DNA of 61,594 nt, from positions 1 to 61,594 of the forward strand of contig JAEZXR010000042.1 of the NCBI GenBank assembly GCA_023419605.1. The letters run 5' to 3'. Numbering within the stretch: position 1 is the stretch's first letter; every line of letters starts with the position of its first letter. Of this stretch, positions 16,359-24,393 are shown in pieces. The DNA comes from Bacillota bacterium. GTDB taxonomy: Bacteria; Bacillota; Clostridia; Acetivibrionales; JAEZXR01. Both the position numbers and the translations under genes were made by a program. The notes beneath the pieces are model-generated. The model was not told the DNA's origin. It ran no database searches and worked only from the letters and a program-made list of their open reading frames with translations.

Positions 16359-17093
16359 ATGAAACTTACCAAGCGTGAAAAAATACTTCTCCTTTTGCTT
16401 TTCATCGTGGGTGGAGGCTATTTATATTATCGTTTTGTATTCACCCCCGAATGGGAAACCCTCACCCGGCTTAAGGCGGAATATCGCCAGAAAACAGCCA
16501 TTTTGCAAAAGGTACAGGATAAAGACAATAAAATAGTCGAACTTAAAAAACAAATTGCTGATGCAGAGAAACAAAGAGACAGTTTGGGTAAAGGTGTTTC
16601 TCAACCCCTTCGGATCCCTGCTCTTCTCTCGGAGTTGGAACAGACCTGTTCAAAAAATGGGGTTGCAATTGACCATATCAACTTCGCAGGCACTTCTTCC
16701 GCTGTAAAAGGCCAGCCGCAGCAGTCCAATACCGGTAGTGGAAATCCTCCGGCAAGTATCCAGGATGCTGCAAAAAACATTACGGGCCAAAGCGGTGTGA
16801 CCGATTCCTCCAATAAGGGAGGAAATTCTTCGGCCGCTACCCAACAAGGACTTCCTACGGCAGTAACTATAAGTTTTACTTTTACTGCAAACTATGAGAA
16901 TCTTATGAACCTGTTGCGCTATTACGAGGGCAATACCCGGTTCTTTCTGCTGGAGAACCTGGATGTACAAGGGGACCCCTCCGGCAAATGTACCGGAAAG
17001 GCAAGCTTCATCGCCTACTCCATTGTTAAAGACCCGGAGGACTTCCGATACGACACCGGCACTGTACCCCAAAGACAAAACCCTTTCAAATAG
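16359..17093 (+). CDS. pilO: Type IV pilus alignment protein PilO-like
   Basis: 244 residues: an N-terminal membrane helix (REKILLLLLFIVGGGYLYY), a coiled coil (~35-75, QKVQDKDNKIVELKKQIAD), a Ser/Gly/Gln-rich low-complexity linker (~110-165) and a C-terminal ferredoxin-like domain containing TANYENLMNLLRYYEG, the typical PilO/GspM motif. The long linker is an unusual insertion for PilO. Last gene of the operon; a strong bidirectional terminator follows. The start is uncertain: a TTG at 16350 is in frame. Confidence 0.8.
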   Translation: MKLTKREKILLLLLFIVGGGYLYYRFVFTPEWETLTRLKAEYRQKTAILQKVQDKDNKIVELKKQIADAEKQRDSLGKGVSQPLRIPALLSELEQTCSKNGVAIDHINFAGTSSAVKGQPQQSNTGSGNPPASIQDAAKNITGQSGVTDSSNKGGNSSAATQQGLPTAVTISFTFTANYENLMNLLRYYEGNTRFFLLENLDVQGDPSGKCTGKASFIAYSIVKDPEDFRYDTGTVPQRQNPFK

Positions 17094-17137
17094 AAAGCTT
17101 CCGATGAATATCATCGGAAGCTTTCTATTATTTTATA
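17093..17137 (+). terminator. Bidirectional terminator between pilO and serA
   Basis: Perfect 15-bp stem (17093-17107 and 17111-17125) with 3-nt loop, T-rich on both sides. It ends the pil operon and the convergent serA operon. Confidence 0.9.
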
Positions 17138-17161
17138 AAAGAGGTAATGAAGAAGCAATAG

Positions 17162-18769
17162 TTAAAAACTCAATTTGGACACTTTCAGAACGCCATCAAT
17201 GTTCCGGGTCAGCTCCAGGATCTGATCGCTCACTTCATTGTCCACACTAATGAAGGATACAGCTTTCTCTCCTTTTTTGTTTCTGCCCAGCTGCATGGCT
17301 GCAATATTTACACCCGCAGCGCCGATGATGGTTCCCACCTGCCCGATAATACCGGGTTTATCGACGTTCTGAACTGCCAGCACGTAAGGTGTGGGTTCAA
17401 AGTCCATGGTATAACCGAAGAAATCAACAATCCGCAGCTGATCCCTTGCGAATACGGTCCCGGATACACTCATCTGCTTGCTCTTCGTAAAGAACTTGAC
17501 CGTAATTAAGTTCGTATATTTATCCAGATGGGTACTCTTGCTCTCTATTAATTCAAGTCCCATGCTTTTTACCATCGGCATTACATTTACATAGTTTACC
17601 TTTTCCTTGGCAATAGGGTCCAGGAAGCCTTTCAGCACGGATAGGGAAATCACTCTTGTTTCCTTTTCGGTAAGATCTCCACTGTATACGATTTCGATCT
17701 TTTGAACCGTTTCTTTCTCCGCCTGGTAGTATACTTTCCCCAATATTTCTCCCAAATCCAGGTATGGCTTCAATTCGCTCAAATCCTTCGTGTTAATGGG
17801 CGGCATGTTTACAGCGGCTACCATTTCCCCCTTCAAGGCCCCCGCTACCAGTACAGCCACTTCAGTGCCTACATTATAGGTAGCTTCATCAGTGGAGGCG
17901 CCCAGGTGCGGTGTAACAATTACATTGTCCAGTTCCAGAAGGGGATTCGTATAGTCCTGTTCTTCCGGCTTTTTTGTATAATTGGGCTCCGGGTCCAGAA
18001 CGTCGATTCCGGCGGCTGCTACGATACCCTCCCGCAGCGCCACGTAGAGGGCTTTCTCGTTAATCAGTCCGCCCCTCGCTGCATTGACGATTCTTACTCC
18101 CCTTTTACACAGAGCCAGTTCTTTCTCCCCGATGAGGTTATAGGTCTCCGGCGATTTGGGCATGTGCACCGTGATAAGATCCGCCTGCTTCAACAAATCT
18201 TCCAACGCTTCGCATTTCTCAATCCCTAAGGTTTTAAACCGCTCATCGGCTACATAAGGATCATAGGCAACGACCTTCATATTCAGCGCCTTCAGCTTCG
18301 TAGCCACAATGGTGCCGATTTTACCCATGCCAACGATACCGGCGACCTTTCCATCCAATTCATTTCCGCCGAACTTGCTTCTCCTGAAATCCTTATGTAC
18401 CTTCGCTGCCAGATTTGCCTGGGCAATATTACGGAAGATACAAAACGCCAGTGCAACGGCCAGCTCTGCCGCCGCATTAATGTTCCCCTCCGGTGTATTG
18501 ACAACGATAATTCCTCTCTGGGTACAGGCATTAACATCAATATTATCTACACCGTTCCCTGCGCGGCCTGCTACCTTCAGGCTTTTTGCCTTTTTCAGCA
18601 ACTCTTCGTTTACCTTTGTAGCACTCCGAACGATGATTGCATCATACTGATCAATAATCCCCAGCAAGTCCTGCTGTGAGATTCCATATTTCACATCTAC
18701 TTCCAGACCCTGCTCCTTTAGATATTCAATGCCATCCTCAGCAATTTTTTCCGTAACGATCACTTTCAT
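17162..18769 (-). CDS. serA: D-3-phosphoglycerate dehydrogenase
   Basis: First step of serine synthesis: oxidises 3-phosphoglycerate to 3-phosphohydroxypyruvate with NAD. 535 residues, the long form with catalytic domain, NAD-binding Rossmann fold (GIVGMGKIGTIVA), signature LITVHMPKSPETYNL, catalytic region NAARGGLINEKAL, the His/Glu pair in TPHLGASTDEA, then an ASB domain (~320-450) and a C-terminal ACT domain (VLAVQNVDKPGIIGQVG) that in the family binds serine as inhibitor. ATG 18769 has AAAGGGG upstream; a start 11 codons earlier lacks one. It lies 85 bp after the class V aminotransferase and is probably co-transcribed under the glycine riboswitch. Confidence 0.93.
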   Translation of the reverse strand: MKVIVTEKIAEDGIEYLKEQGLEVDVKYGISQQDLLGIIDQYDAIIVRSATKVNEELLKKAKSLKVAGRAGNGVDNIDVNACTQRGIIVVNTPEGNINAAAELAVALAFCIFRNIAQANLAAKVHKDFRRSKFGGNELDGKVAGIVGMGKIGTIVATKLKALNMKVVAYDPYVADERFKTLGIEKCEALEDLLKQADLITVHMPKSPETYNLIGEKELALCKRGVRIVNAARGGLINEKALYVALREGIVAAAGIDVLDPEPNYTKKPEEQDYTNPLLELDNVIVTPHLGASTDEATYNVGTEVAVLVAGALKGEMVAAVNMPPINTKDLSELKPYLDLGEILGKVYYQAEKETVQKIEIVYSGDLTEKETRVISLSVLKGFLDPIAKEKVNYVNVMPMVKSMGLELIESKSTHLDKYTNLITVKFFTKSKQMSVSGTVFARDQLRIVDFFGYTMDFEPTPYVLAVQNVDKPGIIGQVGTIIGAAGVNIAAMQLGRNKKGEKAVSFISVDNEVSDQILELTRNIDGVLKVSKLSF

Positions 18770-18854
18770 ATATAAAAACCCCTTTACTCTCTCCAATATC
18801 AATTCTCATTTTCTCTCTTCTCTATCACTCTTTCCGAACAGCTACCGGCCATCA

Positions 18855-19925
18855 TCAGATGCCGAGGGTCCGGTCAATGAGCGCAATTAAGTCCTTAATC
18901 TCATCCAGGGAAGTCTCCGCCATATGGGCAATTCGGAAGGTAACATCCTTCAGATCTCCATAACCGTTGGAAATCATACAGCCTTCCTCCCCCAGCTTTT
19001 TGTTGAGCTGGCTTACGTCAATGTTCCGTGTATTCTTAATGCAAGTCACTGTATCCGATGCGTACTTATCCTCAGCCAGGACATCAAACTTTTCCTTGGC
19101 CCAAGCTCTCACATACTGCGCCATGGCCCTGTGACGGGCAAATCTGTTGTCCAGTCCCTCCTCCAGCATTCTGTCCAACTGGAAATCCAGTGCAAACATA
19201 TGGGACAGAGACGGAGTAGATGGATACTGATAGTCTTTTTTCTTTATAAAATTGTAAAGGTCCAGCAAATCAAAATATAGCCCTCTGAACTCTACCTGCT
19301 TCGCTGCTTCTACAGCCTTCTCCGATATGGAGCATATGGCCATGCCCGGAGGCAATCCCAGACATTTCTGGGTGGATGTTATGCATATATCGATTCCCAG
19401 CTTATCCACTTCAATTTTTGTTCCCCCCAGAGAACTCACGGTATCGAGGCAGTATACTACTTCCGGATATTTTTTCATTACCTCGGCGATTTCCTCCACG
19501 GGATTCATGACACCTGTCGCTGTTTCATTATGGGTAATGGTAATCAGGTCATACTTCCCGGTGGAAAGTGCCTGGTCCACCATTTCAGGAGTTGTAGGCG
19601 TTCCCAGTTCGGAGGAGAATTTATCTGCAGGCACCCCATTGGCAGCAGCCATTTTGTACCATCTTTCTCCAAAAGCTCCAATAGAGAAAATCGCGGCTCT
19701 TTTCCGGGTACAAGATCGTACGGACCCTTCCATAAGTCCACTTCCGGAAGAAGTTGACAACAAAATCTCATTTTGCGTGTACATTACTTTCCGCATTTTT
19801 TCGGAAATGCTTCTCTGAAGGTTGGAAGCATCCTTTGTCCGGTGTCCAATCATCGGTGTAGACATTTTTTCCAATATTGCCTCATCGACTTCAACGGGCC
19901 CGGGAATAAAAAGCCTCTTGTGCAT
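18855..19925 (-). CDS. Class V aminotransferase, probable phosphoserine (or serine/alanine-glyoxylate) aminotransferase
   Basis: PLP enzyme, 356 residues. Visible: start FIPGPVEVDEAILEKM, cofactor-binding LLSTSSGSGLMEG, YCLDTVSSLGG with the PLP Asp, and the Schiff-base lysine in TSTQKCLGLPPGMA. This is the alanine-glyoxylate/serine-pyruvate branch rather than classical SerC, but in many Clostridia, Thermotoga and archaea such enzymes sit beside serA and supply phosphoserine aminotransferase activity. Glycine sensing upstream also fits a glyoxylate-glycine or serine-glycine role. AGGGGGG lies just upstream of ATG 19925. First gene of the riboswitch operon. Confidence 0.85.
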   Translation of the reverse strand: MHKRLFIPGPVEVDEAILEKMSTPMIGHRTKDASNLQRSISEKMRKVMYTQNEILLSTSSGSGLMEGSVRSCTRKRAAIFSIGAFGERWYKMAAANGVPADKFSSELGTPTTPEMVDQALSTGKYDLITITHNETATGVMNPVEEIAEVMKKYPEVVYCLDTVSSLGGTKIEVDKLGIDICITSTQKCLGLPPGMAICSISEKAVEAAKQVEFRGLYFDLLDLYNFIKKKDYQYPSTPSLSHMFALDFQLDRMLEEGLDNRFARHRAMAQYVRAWAKEKFDVLAEDKYASDTVTCIKNTRNIDVSQLNKKLGEEGCMISNGYGDLKDVTFRIAHMAETSLDEIKDLIALIDRTLGI

Positions 19926-19987
19926 TCAAAAACCCCCCTAAATCAAAGTAAAATAGAACTCCTAAAATGTCTTTATAATACCCGGAT

Positions 19988-20095
19988 ACGGAACTTTAGA
20001 GAGCCGACACTGTCTCTCCCCGAAGGAGGATCAGCTTATTTCACGGCAGAAGGCGCCGTTAGGAAGGCTCTGCCCTTACGCCTCAAGTTTTCCGT
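19988..20095 (-). promoter_or_regulatory. Unassigned structured RNA element between the glycine riboswitch and the aminotransferase gene
   Basis: The ends pair (minus strand ACGG + AACTT with AAGTT + CCGT). Inside, AGGCG can pair with CGCCT and GGCAGA with TCTGCC in crossing order, so either alternative stems or a pseudoknot. Two further hairpins follow (CTCC-TTCG-GGGAG and GAGAG/CTCTC). It begins 15 nt after the riboswitch terminator and ends ~60 nt before the start codon. No known riboswitch class was recognised. Confidence 0.45.
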
Positions 20096-20110
20096 TTGGA
20101 TATTTATATA

Positions 20111-20144
20111 AAACAAAGGCCAAATTCACAATATGAATTTGACC
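20111..20144 (-). terminator. Intrinsic terminator of the glycine riboswitch expression platform
   Basis: Minus-strand stem GGTCAAATTCA / TGAATTTGGCC (one G-U) followed by TTTGTTTTAT. It lies ~87 nt downstream of the second aptamer and ~190 nt before the gene, so it is probably the regulated terminator. Confidence 0.75.
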
Positions 20145-20230
20145 TCTTTTAGCGATGCTTAAAACAATAGAAACCTGCAACCTTCCCCTTGTACAATTGC
20201 ATACAGGAAAATAGTTGCTGTTTACGCTGC

Positions 20231-20393
20231 TCTGTCCTTTTGCCTGAGAGATTTAACCTTTTTGCAAGGTAATTGCCCCTTCGGCGCCATCATCGGTCTC
20301 TCCAGAGATCCGTCCGATTAAGGTCTTTCGTACCTGAGAGTGCTACTCCTTCGGTGTGTCCGGCAAAAAGCAAAGCAAACCCGACAACTCTCC
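20231..20393 (-). promoter_or_regulatory. Tandem glycine riboswitch (gcvT motif, two aptamers)
   Basis: Read on the minus strand, aptamer 1 (20393 to ~20316) has GGAGAG, CCGAAGGAG and CTCTCAGGTACGAAAGACC. Aptamer 2 (~20311 to 20231) has TCTGGAGAGACC, CGCCGAAGGGGCAA and CTCTCAGGCAAAAGGACAGAG. These are the conserved blocks of both glycine-binding units. In known cases glycine switches expression on. Downstream genes are a class V aminotransferase and serA rather than the glycine cleavage system. Confidence 0.93.
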
Positions 20394-20427
20394 CTCAATC
20401 ATCATCCGACTTTATTTAATTAGAATA

Positions 20428-20456
20428 ATTATAATTAAATCAGGAAATAGTGTCAA
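20428..20456 (-). promoter_or_regulatory. Consensus sigma-A promoter of the glycine riboswitch operon
   Basis: Minus strand TTGACA (20456-20451), 17-bp spacer, TATAAT (20433-20428): a full consensus match. It lies only 28 bp past the dapL stop with no terminator between, so lysA-dapL transcripts may read into the riboswitch. Confidence 0.9.
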
Positions 20457-20484
20457 GCGGTTTCGCGAATAAATATGCAATTTT

Positions 20485-21717
20485 TCAAAATACAAGCTTC
20501 AAATTCGACAATCTGTGCTTTAGCTCTTCCATCACCCGGACCTCCTCTTCCTCGCTCCCTGCTTCAAAGGTCACGGAAAACCGGAGGTATGCACCGGCAT
20601 CATCCCAGGGCACTGCGGAAATCAGCGCATTTTCAATCAGATATTGGGCGGCTTCTTCGGCACTGGCAAACCGGTCCCCCTTTTCGGTTCCCTTCGGGGC
20701 CGCTACATAGCAGTAAAAACTACCCTTTGGCTTTTTTGCATCAAATCCGCAGTCCTGTAAAGCCTTAACCAACAGATCCAGCCTCCGGGAGTACCTCTCG
20801 CAGTTTCCCTGTGTGATTTGCGCATGCCGGAGGGCGTGGATTCCCGCCTTCTGTATCGCTCGAAACTGTCCCGAATCGGTGTTGTCCTTAATTGTTCCAT
20901 AGGCTTTGATGGCTTTAGCATTCCCTGCCATAAAAGCCAGTCTCCAGCCCGTCATATTGAAAGCTTTGGAGAGAGAATGGATTTCCACTCCCACATCCCT
21001 GGCTCCCTCTATGGAGAGAAAGCTTAGAGGCCTGGTTCCGTCAAAGGTAATAGCCGCATAGGCAGCATCGGATACCACAATGATGTTATGCCGATAAGCG
21101 AATTCTACCACCTGCCGGTAAAACTCCTCCGTTGCAACCTGACCTGTAGGATTATTGGGATAGTTTATGTAGAGGAGCTTTGTCCGCTTTAAAACACGGT
21201 CGGGAATGGATGAAAAGTCCGGATAGAAATCATTTTCCTTATAGAGAGGAAGATTGTAGACCTCTCCGCCCAGATACTGCGTGTAGGTGGATAGAATGGG
21301 ATACCCCGGCACTGTGGCCAGGGCTACATCTCCGGGGTTGATAAAAGCCATGGGCAGCATGGCAAGTATGGGCTTTGATCCGATTCCATGGAGTATCTGC
21401 GTTCCGGCGTCCAGATCCTTTACTCCATAATACTCCGCCAAATAGTCTGCGGCTGCCTGCTGAAACTCCGGGATTCCATTATCGGCATACCACCGGTTTT
21501 CACTCTTACCCGCTTCCTCCCCAAGAATTTTTACAATCCCAGGGTTTGCCGACAAATCCGGCTCCCCCACACCCATGTCGATCAACGGAAGCTCAGGATG
21601 AGCAGCCTTTGCACGAGCTTTGGCGTCTTTAATCATTGCAAACTTATAAACCCGGGTGGAAGTACCGAAGTCCCTTCCACCCAGCCGTTGAGCAATTTTA
21701 TCCGTGAAGAAGTCCAT
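20485..21717 (-). CDS. dapL: LL-diaminopimelate aminotransferase
   Basis: Converts tetrahydrodipicolinate directly to LL-diaminopimelate with glutamate as amino donor, the short route to lysine and peptidoglycan precursors. 410 residues, class I PLP fold. Visible: IDMGVGEPDLSANPGIV, NRWYADNGIPEFQQAAADY, YINYPNNPTGQVA, SDAAYAAITFDG and the PLP lysine in HSLSKAFNMTGWRLAF. GGGGAGGAG precedes the ATG. It follows lysA by 20 bp; with trmB it forms a lysine operon. Confidence 0.93.
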   Translation of the reverse strand: MDFFTDKIAQRLGGRDFGTSTRVYKFAMIKDAKARAKAAHPELPLIDMGVGEPDLSANPGIVKILGEEAGKSENRWYADNGIPEFQQAAADYLAEYYGVKDLDAGTQILHGIGSKPILAMLPMAFINPGDVALATVPGYPILSTYTQYLGGEVYNLPLYKENDFYPDFSSIPDRVLKRTKLLYINYPNNPTGQVATEEFYRQVVEFAYRHNIIVVSDAAYAAITFDGTRPLSFLSIEGARDVGVEIHSLSKAFNMTGWRLAFMAGNAKAIKAYGTIKDNTDSGQFRAIQKAGIHALRHAQITQGNCERYSRRLDLLVKALQDCGFDAKKPKGSFYCYVAAPKGTEKGDRFASAEEAAQYLIENALISAVPWDDAGAYLRFSVTFEAGSEEEEVRVMEELKHRLSNLKLVF

Positions 21718-21737
21718 AGTTTTCTCCTCCCCCGCCG

Positions 21738-23042
21738 CTATACCTCAAAGTTCCTCATGATATCCTCCAGGGTGTCCCTGCGACGGATTAACCTGGGGGT
21801 CCCATCGGCCTGGATGAGAACCTCGGCAGGCCGCAGCCGGTTGTTGTAATTGGAACTCATGACATAGCCATAGGCTCCGGCATCCATGATGCCCAGGATA
21901 TCACCTTCCTGCACCCTGGGGAGCTTTCTGTCCTTTGCAATGATATCACCGCTTTCGCAGATGTTGCCCACTACGGTTACCACCGTTTCTCCGTCAGCTT
22001 GAACCGCAGTAGCTTGATTCTCGGCAGTTTGATCCGACGTAATTTGATCCGGGTTAGCTTCACCCTGTAAATCATTCCGGTACACCTCGATATCATGGTA
22101 GGAATCATACATCACCGGGCGGGCCAGGACATTGAAGCCCAAATCCGTGCCTACATAAGTAGTATCGTAGTTCTGTTTGACGGCATGGACGGTTCCCAGC
22201 AGTACTCCGCACTCTGCTGAAATGTAGCGGCCCGGCTCGATTTTAAATTGTACTTCCTTTCCGTATTCCCTGGTCCATTCTATGAGGATGTCCGTTAATT
22301 TATTCCCCAGTGCGGATAAATCCAACCGTTCTTGTCCTTCCTGTTTGTGATAGGGAATTCCAAAGCCGCCGCCCATATCTACAAATTCCAAATCCTTAAA
22401 CTGCTGCGCGATGGCAAGAAGGGATTTTACCCCTTGAACAAAGGAATCTCCCTCCATAAACAAAGAGCCGATATGCTGGTTAATACCCACCAACTTGAGA
22501 TTATATTCTTCCAACACACGTTTTACTTCATCAATCAAGTTCATATTTACACCGAACTTGGTCTTTTTGCCCGCAGTAACTACCTTTTCATGGTGTCCTG
22601 CACCAACTCCCGGGTTAAACCGAATGGCAACACGGCCTCCCGGATTGATTTTTCCATACAAGCGGAGCTGGGCTATGGAATCGATACTTACCAATATATC
22701 TCTGTCAATGGCAAACTGAAGCTCTTCTGCCGATACATTGTTGCTTATGTAGAGAATCTCCTCCGGTTGGAAGCCTGCGGCCAGCAAAACATGGATTTCT
22801 CCTGGAGACATGGCGTCTGCATAAAGTCCTTCCGACTTCGCGATTTTAAGCAGTTCCAGGCTTGAATTCGCTTTAGCCGAGTAGTTGGACTTAAAATTCG
22901 GGTAGGCCGTAAGGTTTGCCATCTCTCTGCATCTTTCTCTCAGAATATTTTCATTATAGACATACAAAGGACTTCCGTATTCCCTGAGGAGTTCACCGGG
23001 AGTGGTTTTGCCATAAAAGTTTGTTTGTTTTGTGTAATACAT
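21738..23042 (-). CDS. lysA: Diaminopimelate decarboxylase
   Basis: PLP enzyme that makes L-lysine from meso-diaminopimelate; 434 residues. Visible: PLP lysine in YSAKANSSLELLK, HIGSLF, VDMGGGFGIPY, EPGRYISAECG and the C-terminal GNICESGDIIAKDR and DAGAYGYVMSSNYN. A Gln/Thr-rich stretch of ~25 residues (NPDQITSDQTAENQATAVQ, ~325-350) sits just before the conserved ESGD segment and looks like an insertion. ATG 23042 is chosen because GGAGG lies 8 bp upstream. It follows the TrmB gene by 22 bp. Confidence 0.92.
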   Translation of the reverse strand: MYYTKQTNFYGKTTPGELLREYGSPLYVYNENILRERCREMANLTAYPNFKSNYSAKANSSLELLKIAKSEGLYADAMSPGEIHVLLAAGFQPEEILYISNNVSAEELQFAIDRDILVSIDSIAQLRLYGKINPGGRVAIRFNPGVGAGHHEKVVTAGKKTKFGVNMNLIDEVKRVLEEYNLKLVGINQHIGSLFMEGDSFVQGVKSLLAIAQQFKDLEFVDMGGGFGIPYHKQEGQERLDLSALGNKLTDILIEWTREYGKEVQFKIEPGRYISAECGVLLGTVHAVKQNYDTTYVGTDLGFNVLARPVMYDSYHDIEVYRNDLQGEANPDQITSDQTAENQATAVQADGETVVTVVGNICESGDIIAKDRKLPRVQEGDILGIMDAGAYGYVMSSNYNNRLRPAEVLIQADGTPRLIRRRDTLEDIMRNFEV

Positions 23043-23064
23043 GTAAGCATCCTCCAATCGCTTA

Positions 23065-23751
23065 TTATTCTGCATTCTTGATTTCGATTAATTTAATCTC
23101 ATTGGCCAGCGAGTCCTTGATCAACTGAATAAGGTTTTTGTTTCTGGAATAAAGACAGGTTGAAGTCATCTCCCCTGTCAATACATAGGCGCTGTCTGCG
23201 ATGACGCGTATTTGCCCCGGCTGTTTTTCATTATGGTAAACCTTGACCCCCTCCATTTCAAAGCAGCCCGAGGTAATAATTACGACTTTCAGATTCCTAT
23301 ATCGTGCTTCATCCAGACTTTCCCGAATATGCAGGATGTCCTCTTCCGCCATGGATACGTAGACTCTGTGCTGTGCCTTTTTTATTATTGTATTCATTTT
23401 GTTAACTATGTGTGTTTTTCCGGTAATGGTAATAAAGGGCTCCGAGGCTTCCTCGCGGGTCGGGATATTATGCTTTATGTAATCCAATAGCTCCTGTGTA
23501 TGCCGTTTTATATTATCAACCAGTTCGTCCCCCGGTACGGCAATGTACTTTACTACATCCCCCTCAATCTTATAAGCAGCCCCCTTCTCTACCAACCCTG
23601 CCAAGGCCAGATAGGAATTGGAACGGGGTATGCCGGAAATTTTAGCCGCCTCATAGCCTGTCATTTCCCCTTCTCTGCAAAGAGTACTGTACAGGGAAGC
23701 TTCATGCCGGGTAAAGCCTACCTTTGTAAGCGCTTCTATAACATCCATCAT
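23065..23751 (-). CDS. TrmB-family transcriptional regulator
   Basis: 228 residues: an N-terminal winged helix (~1-70, LTKVGFTRHEASLYSTL then GYEAAKISGIPRSNSYLALAGL) followed by the PLD-like TrmB sensor region (~100-220, ITGKTHIVNKMNTIIKKAQHRVYVSM). Usually sugar or metabolite sensing. As first gene before lysA and dapL, with an inverted repeat over its own promoter, it is probably an autoregulator of lysine synthesis. ATG 23751 is favoured by AAAGGTG; the preceding GTG at 23760 is inside that site. Confidence 0.85.
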   Translation of the reverse strand: MMDVIEALTKVGFTRHEASLYSTLCREGEMTGYEAAKISGIPRSNSYLALAGLVEKGAAYKIEGDVVKYIAVPGDELVDNIKRHTQELLDYIKHNIPTREEASEPFITITGKTHIVNKMNTIIKKAQHRVYVSMAEEDILHIRESLDEARYRNLKVVIITSGCFEMEGVKVYHNEKQPGQIRVIADSAYVLTGEMTSTCLYSRNKNLIQLIKDSLANEIKLIEIKNAE

Positions 23752-23769
23752 GCTTATCACCTTTAATTT

Positions 23770-23856
23770 GTCACGAAATAACTGATACTATAATTTTGCT
23801 ACACCCTGTATAGGTACTATAAAGGGCCCGCAAAAAAGTATCAGTAATTTCGCGAC
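23770..23856 (-). promoter_or_regulatory. 87-nt long hairpin in the trmB-lysA-dapL leader
   Basis: Arms of 20 nt (23770-23789 and 23837-23856, two mismatches) with inner TTTTGC/GCAAAA and CCCT/AGGG stems. It sits between promoter and ribosome-binding site in the transcribed leader, ending ~19 nt before the start codon. It does not carry the conserved blocks of the lysine riboswitch. Confidence 0.6.
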
Positions 23857-23863
23857 TGCATTT

Positions 23864-23912
23864 TAGTGGTTTTATTTAGTACCACTATATACTTTTGAAA
23901 TAAGTTTGTCAA
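23864..23912 (-). promoter_or_regulatory. Promoter and operator of the trmB-lysA-dapL operon
   Basis: Minus strand TTGACA (23912-23907), 17-bp spacer, TATAGT (23889-23884). An inverted repeat TAGTGGT-N10-ACCACTA (23864-23870 and 23881-23887) overlaps the -10 and the start site, a classic repressor position and a good candidate for TrmB binding. Confidence 0.8.
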
Positions 23913-23929
23913 GAAAGAAATGCGAGCAT

Positions 23930-23965
23930 AATTGAGAATTGAAAATGGAAAATGGAGAATGAATG
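23930..23965 (+). repeat. Dispersed GAGAATTGAAAATGG repeat, left copy
   Basis: AATTGAGAATTGAAAATGG-type units ending at the stop of the first TauE-like gene. An inverted copy lies at 24349-24393, so the two flank that gene. Confidence 0.7.
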
Positions 23966-23967
23966 GG

Positions 23968-24333
23968 TCAACGGGCTGGCTTTTTCTTGTCCTTCCGGAA
24001 CATCTCGTAGGCACCCATGCAAAGGAGAAAGATGCCGAACCATCTCTTTAATACGCCACCGGGCAGGGAAATGGCAAACCTTGAACCCAGAAAAGCACCT
24101 ACAAAACCTGCAAGGATAATAGGCAGGGCCATTTTGAAATTGACTCTTTTATTGCGGATATGGATAATAAGGGCAATAATGGCCGTAGGAATGAAAAACA
24201 GCAGATTCACACTCTGTGCAATATGCTGTTCCGGCTTAACAAATATAACCAAAGCGGGGATCAATATCGTTCCGCCCCCGATTCCCATCCCACTGATAAT
24301 CCCCGAAGCAAGCCCAATCAAAAACAAAATCAA
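23968..24333 (-). CDS. Half-size TauE/SafE-family membrane permease (subunit 2)
   Basis: 121 residues (124 if a GTG at 24342 is used). It has three to four hydrophobic helices and the family motif LASGIISGMGIGGGTILIPAL. Full-length TauE/SafE proteins are ~250 residues with two such halves; here each half is a separate gene. The TTG at 24333 has GAGGAGG at a proper distance. The partner half is encoded upstream on the same strand. Substrates in the family include sulfonates, sulfite and other anions; not determinable here. Confidence 0.75.
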   Translation of the reverse strand: MILFLIGLASGIISGMGIGGGTILIPALVIFVKPEQHIAQSVNLLFFIPTAIIALIIHIRNKRVNFKMALPIILAGFVGAFLGSRFAISLPGGVLKRWFGIFLLCMGAYEMFRKDKKKPAR

Positions 24334-24348
24334 AACTCCCACCTCCTC

Positions 24349-24393
24349 ATCATTTTCAATTCTCCATTCTCCATTTTCAATTCTTAATTCTCC
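24349..24393 (-). repeat. Dispersed GAGAATTGAAAATGG repeat, right inverted copy
   Basis: The same units as 23930-23965 in opposite orientation, filling the gap between the two half-permease genes. Confidence 0.7.

Noticed and set aside
23757..23890. Lysine riboswitch before trmB-lysA
   Set aside because: The leader is a single long hairpin with none of the L-box conserved segments.
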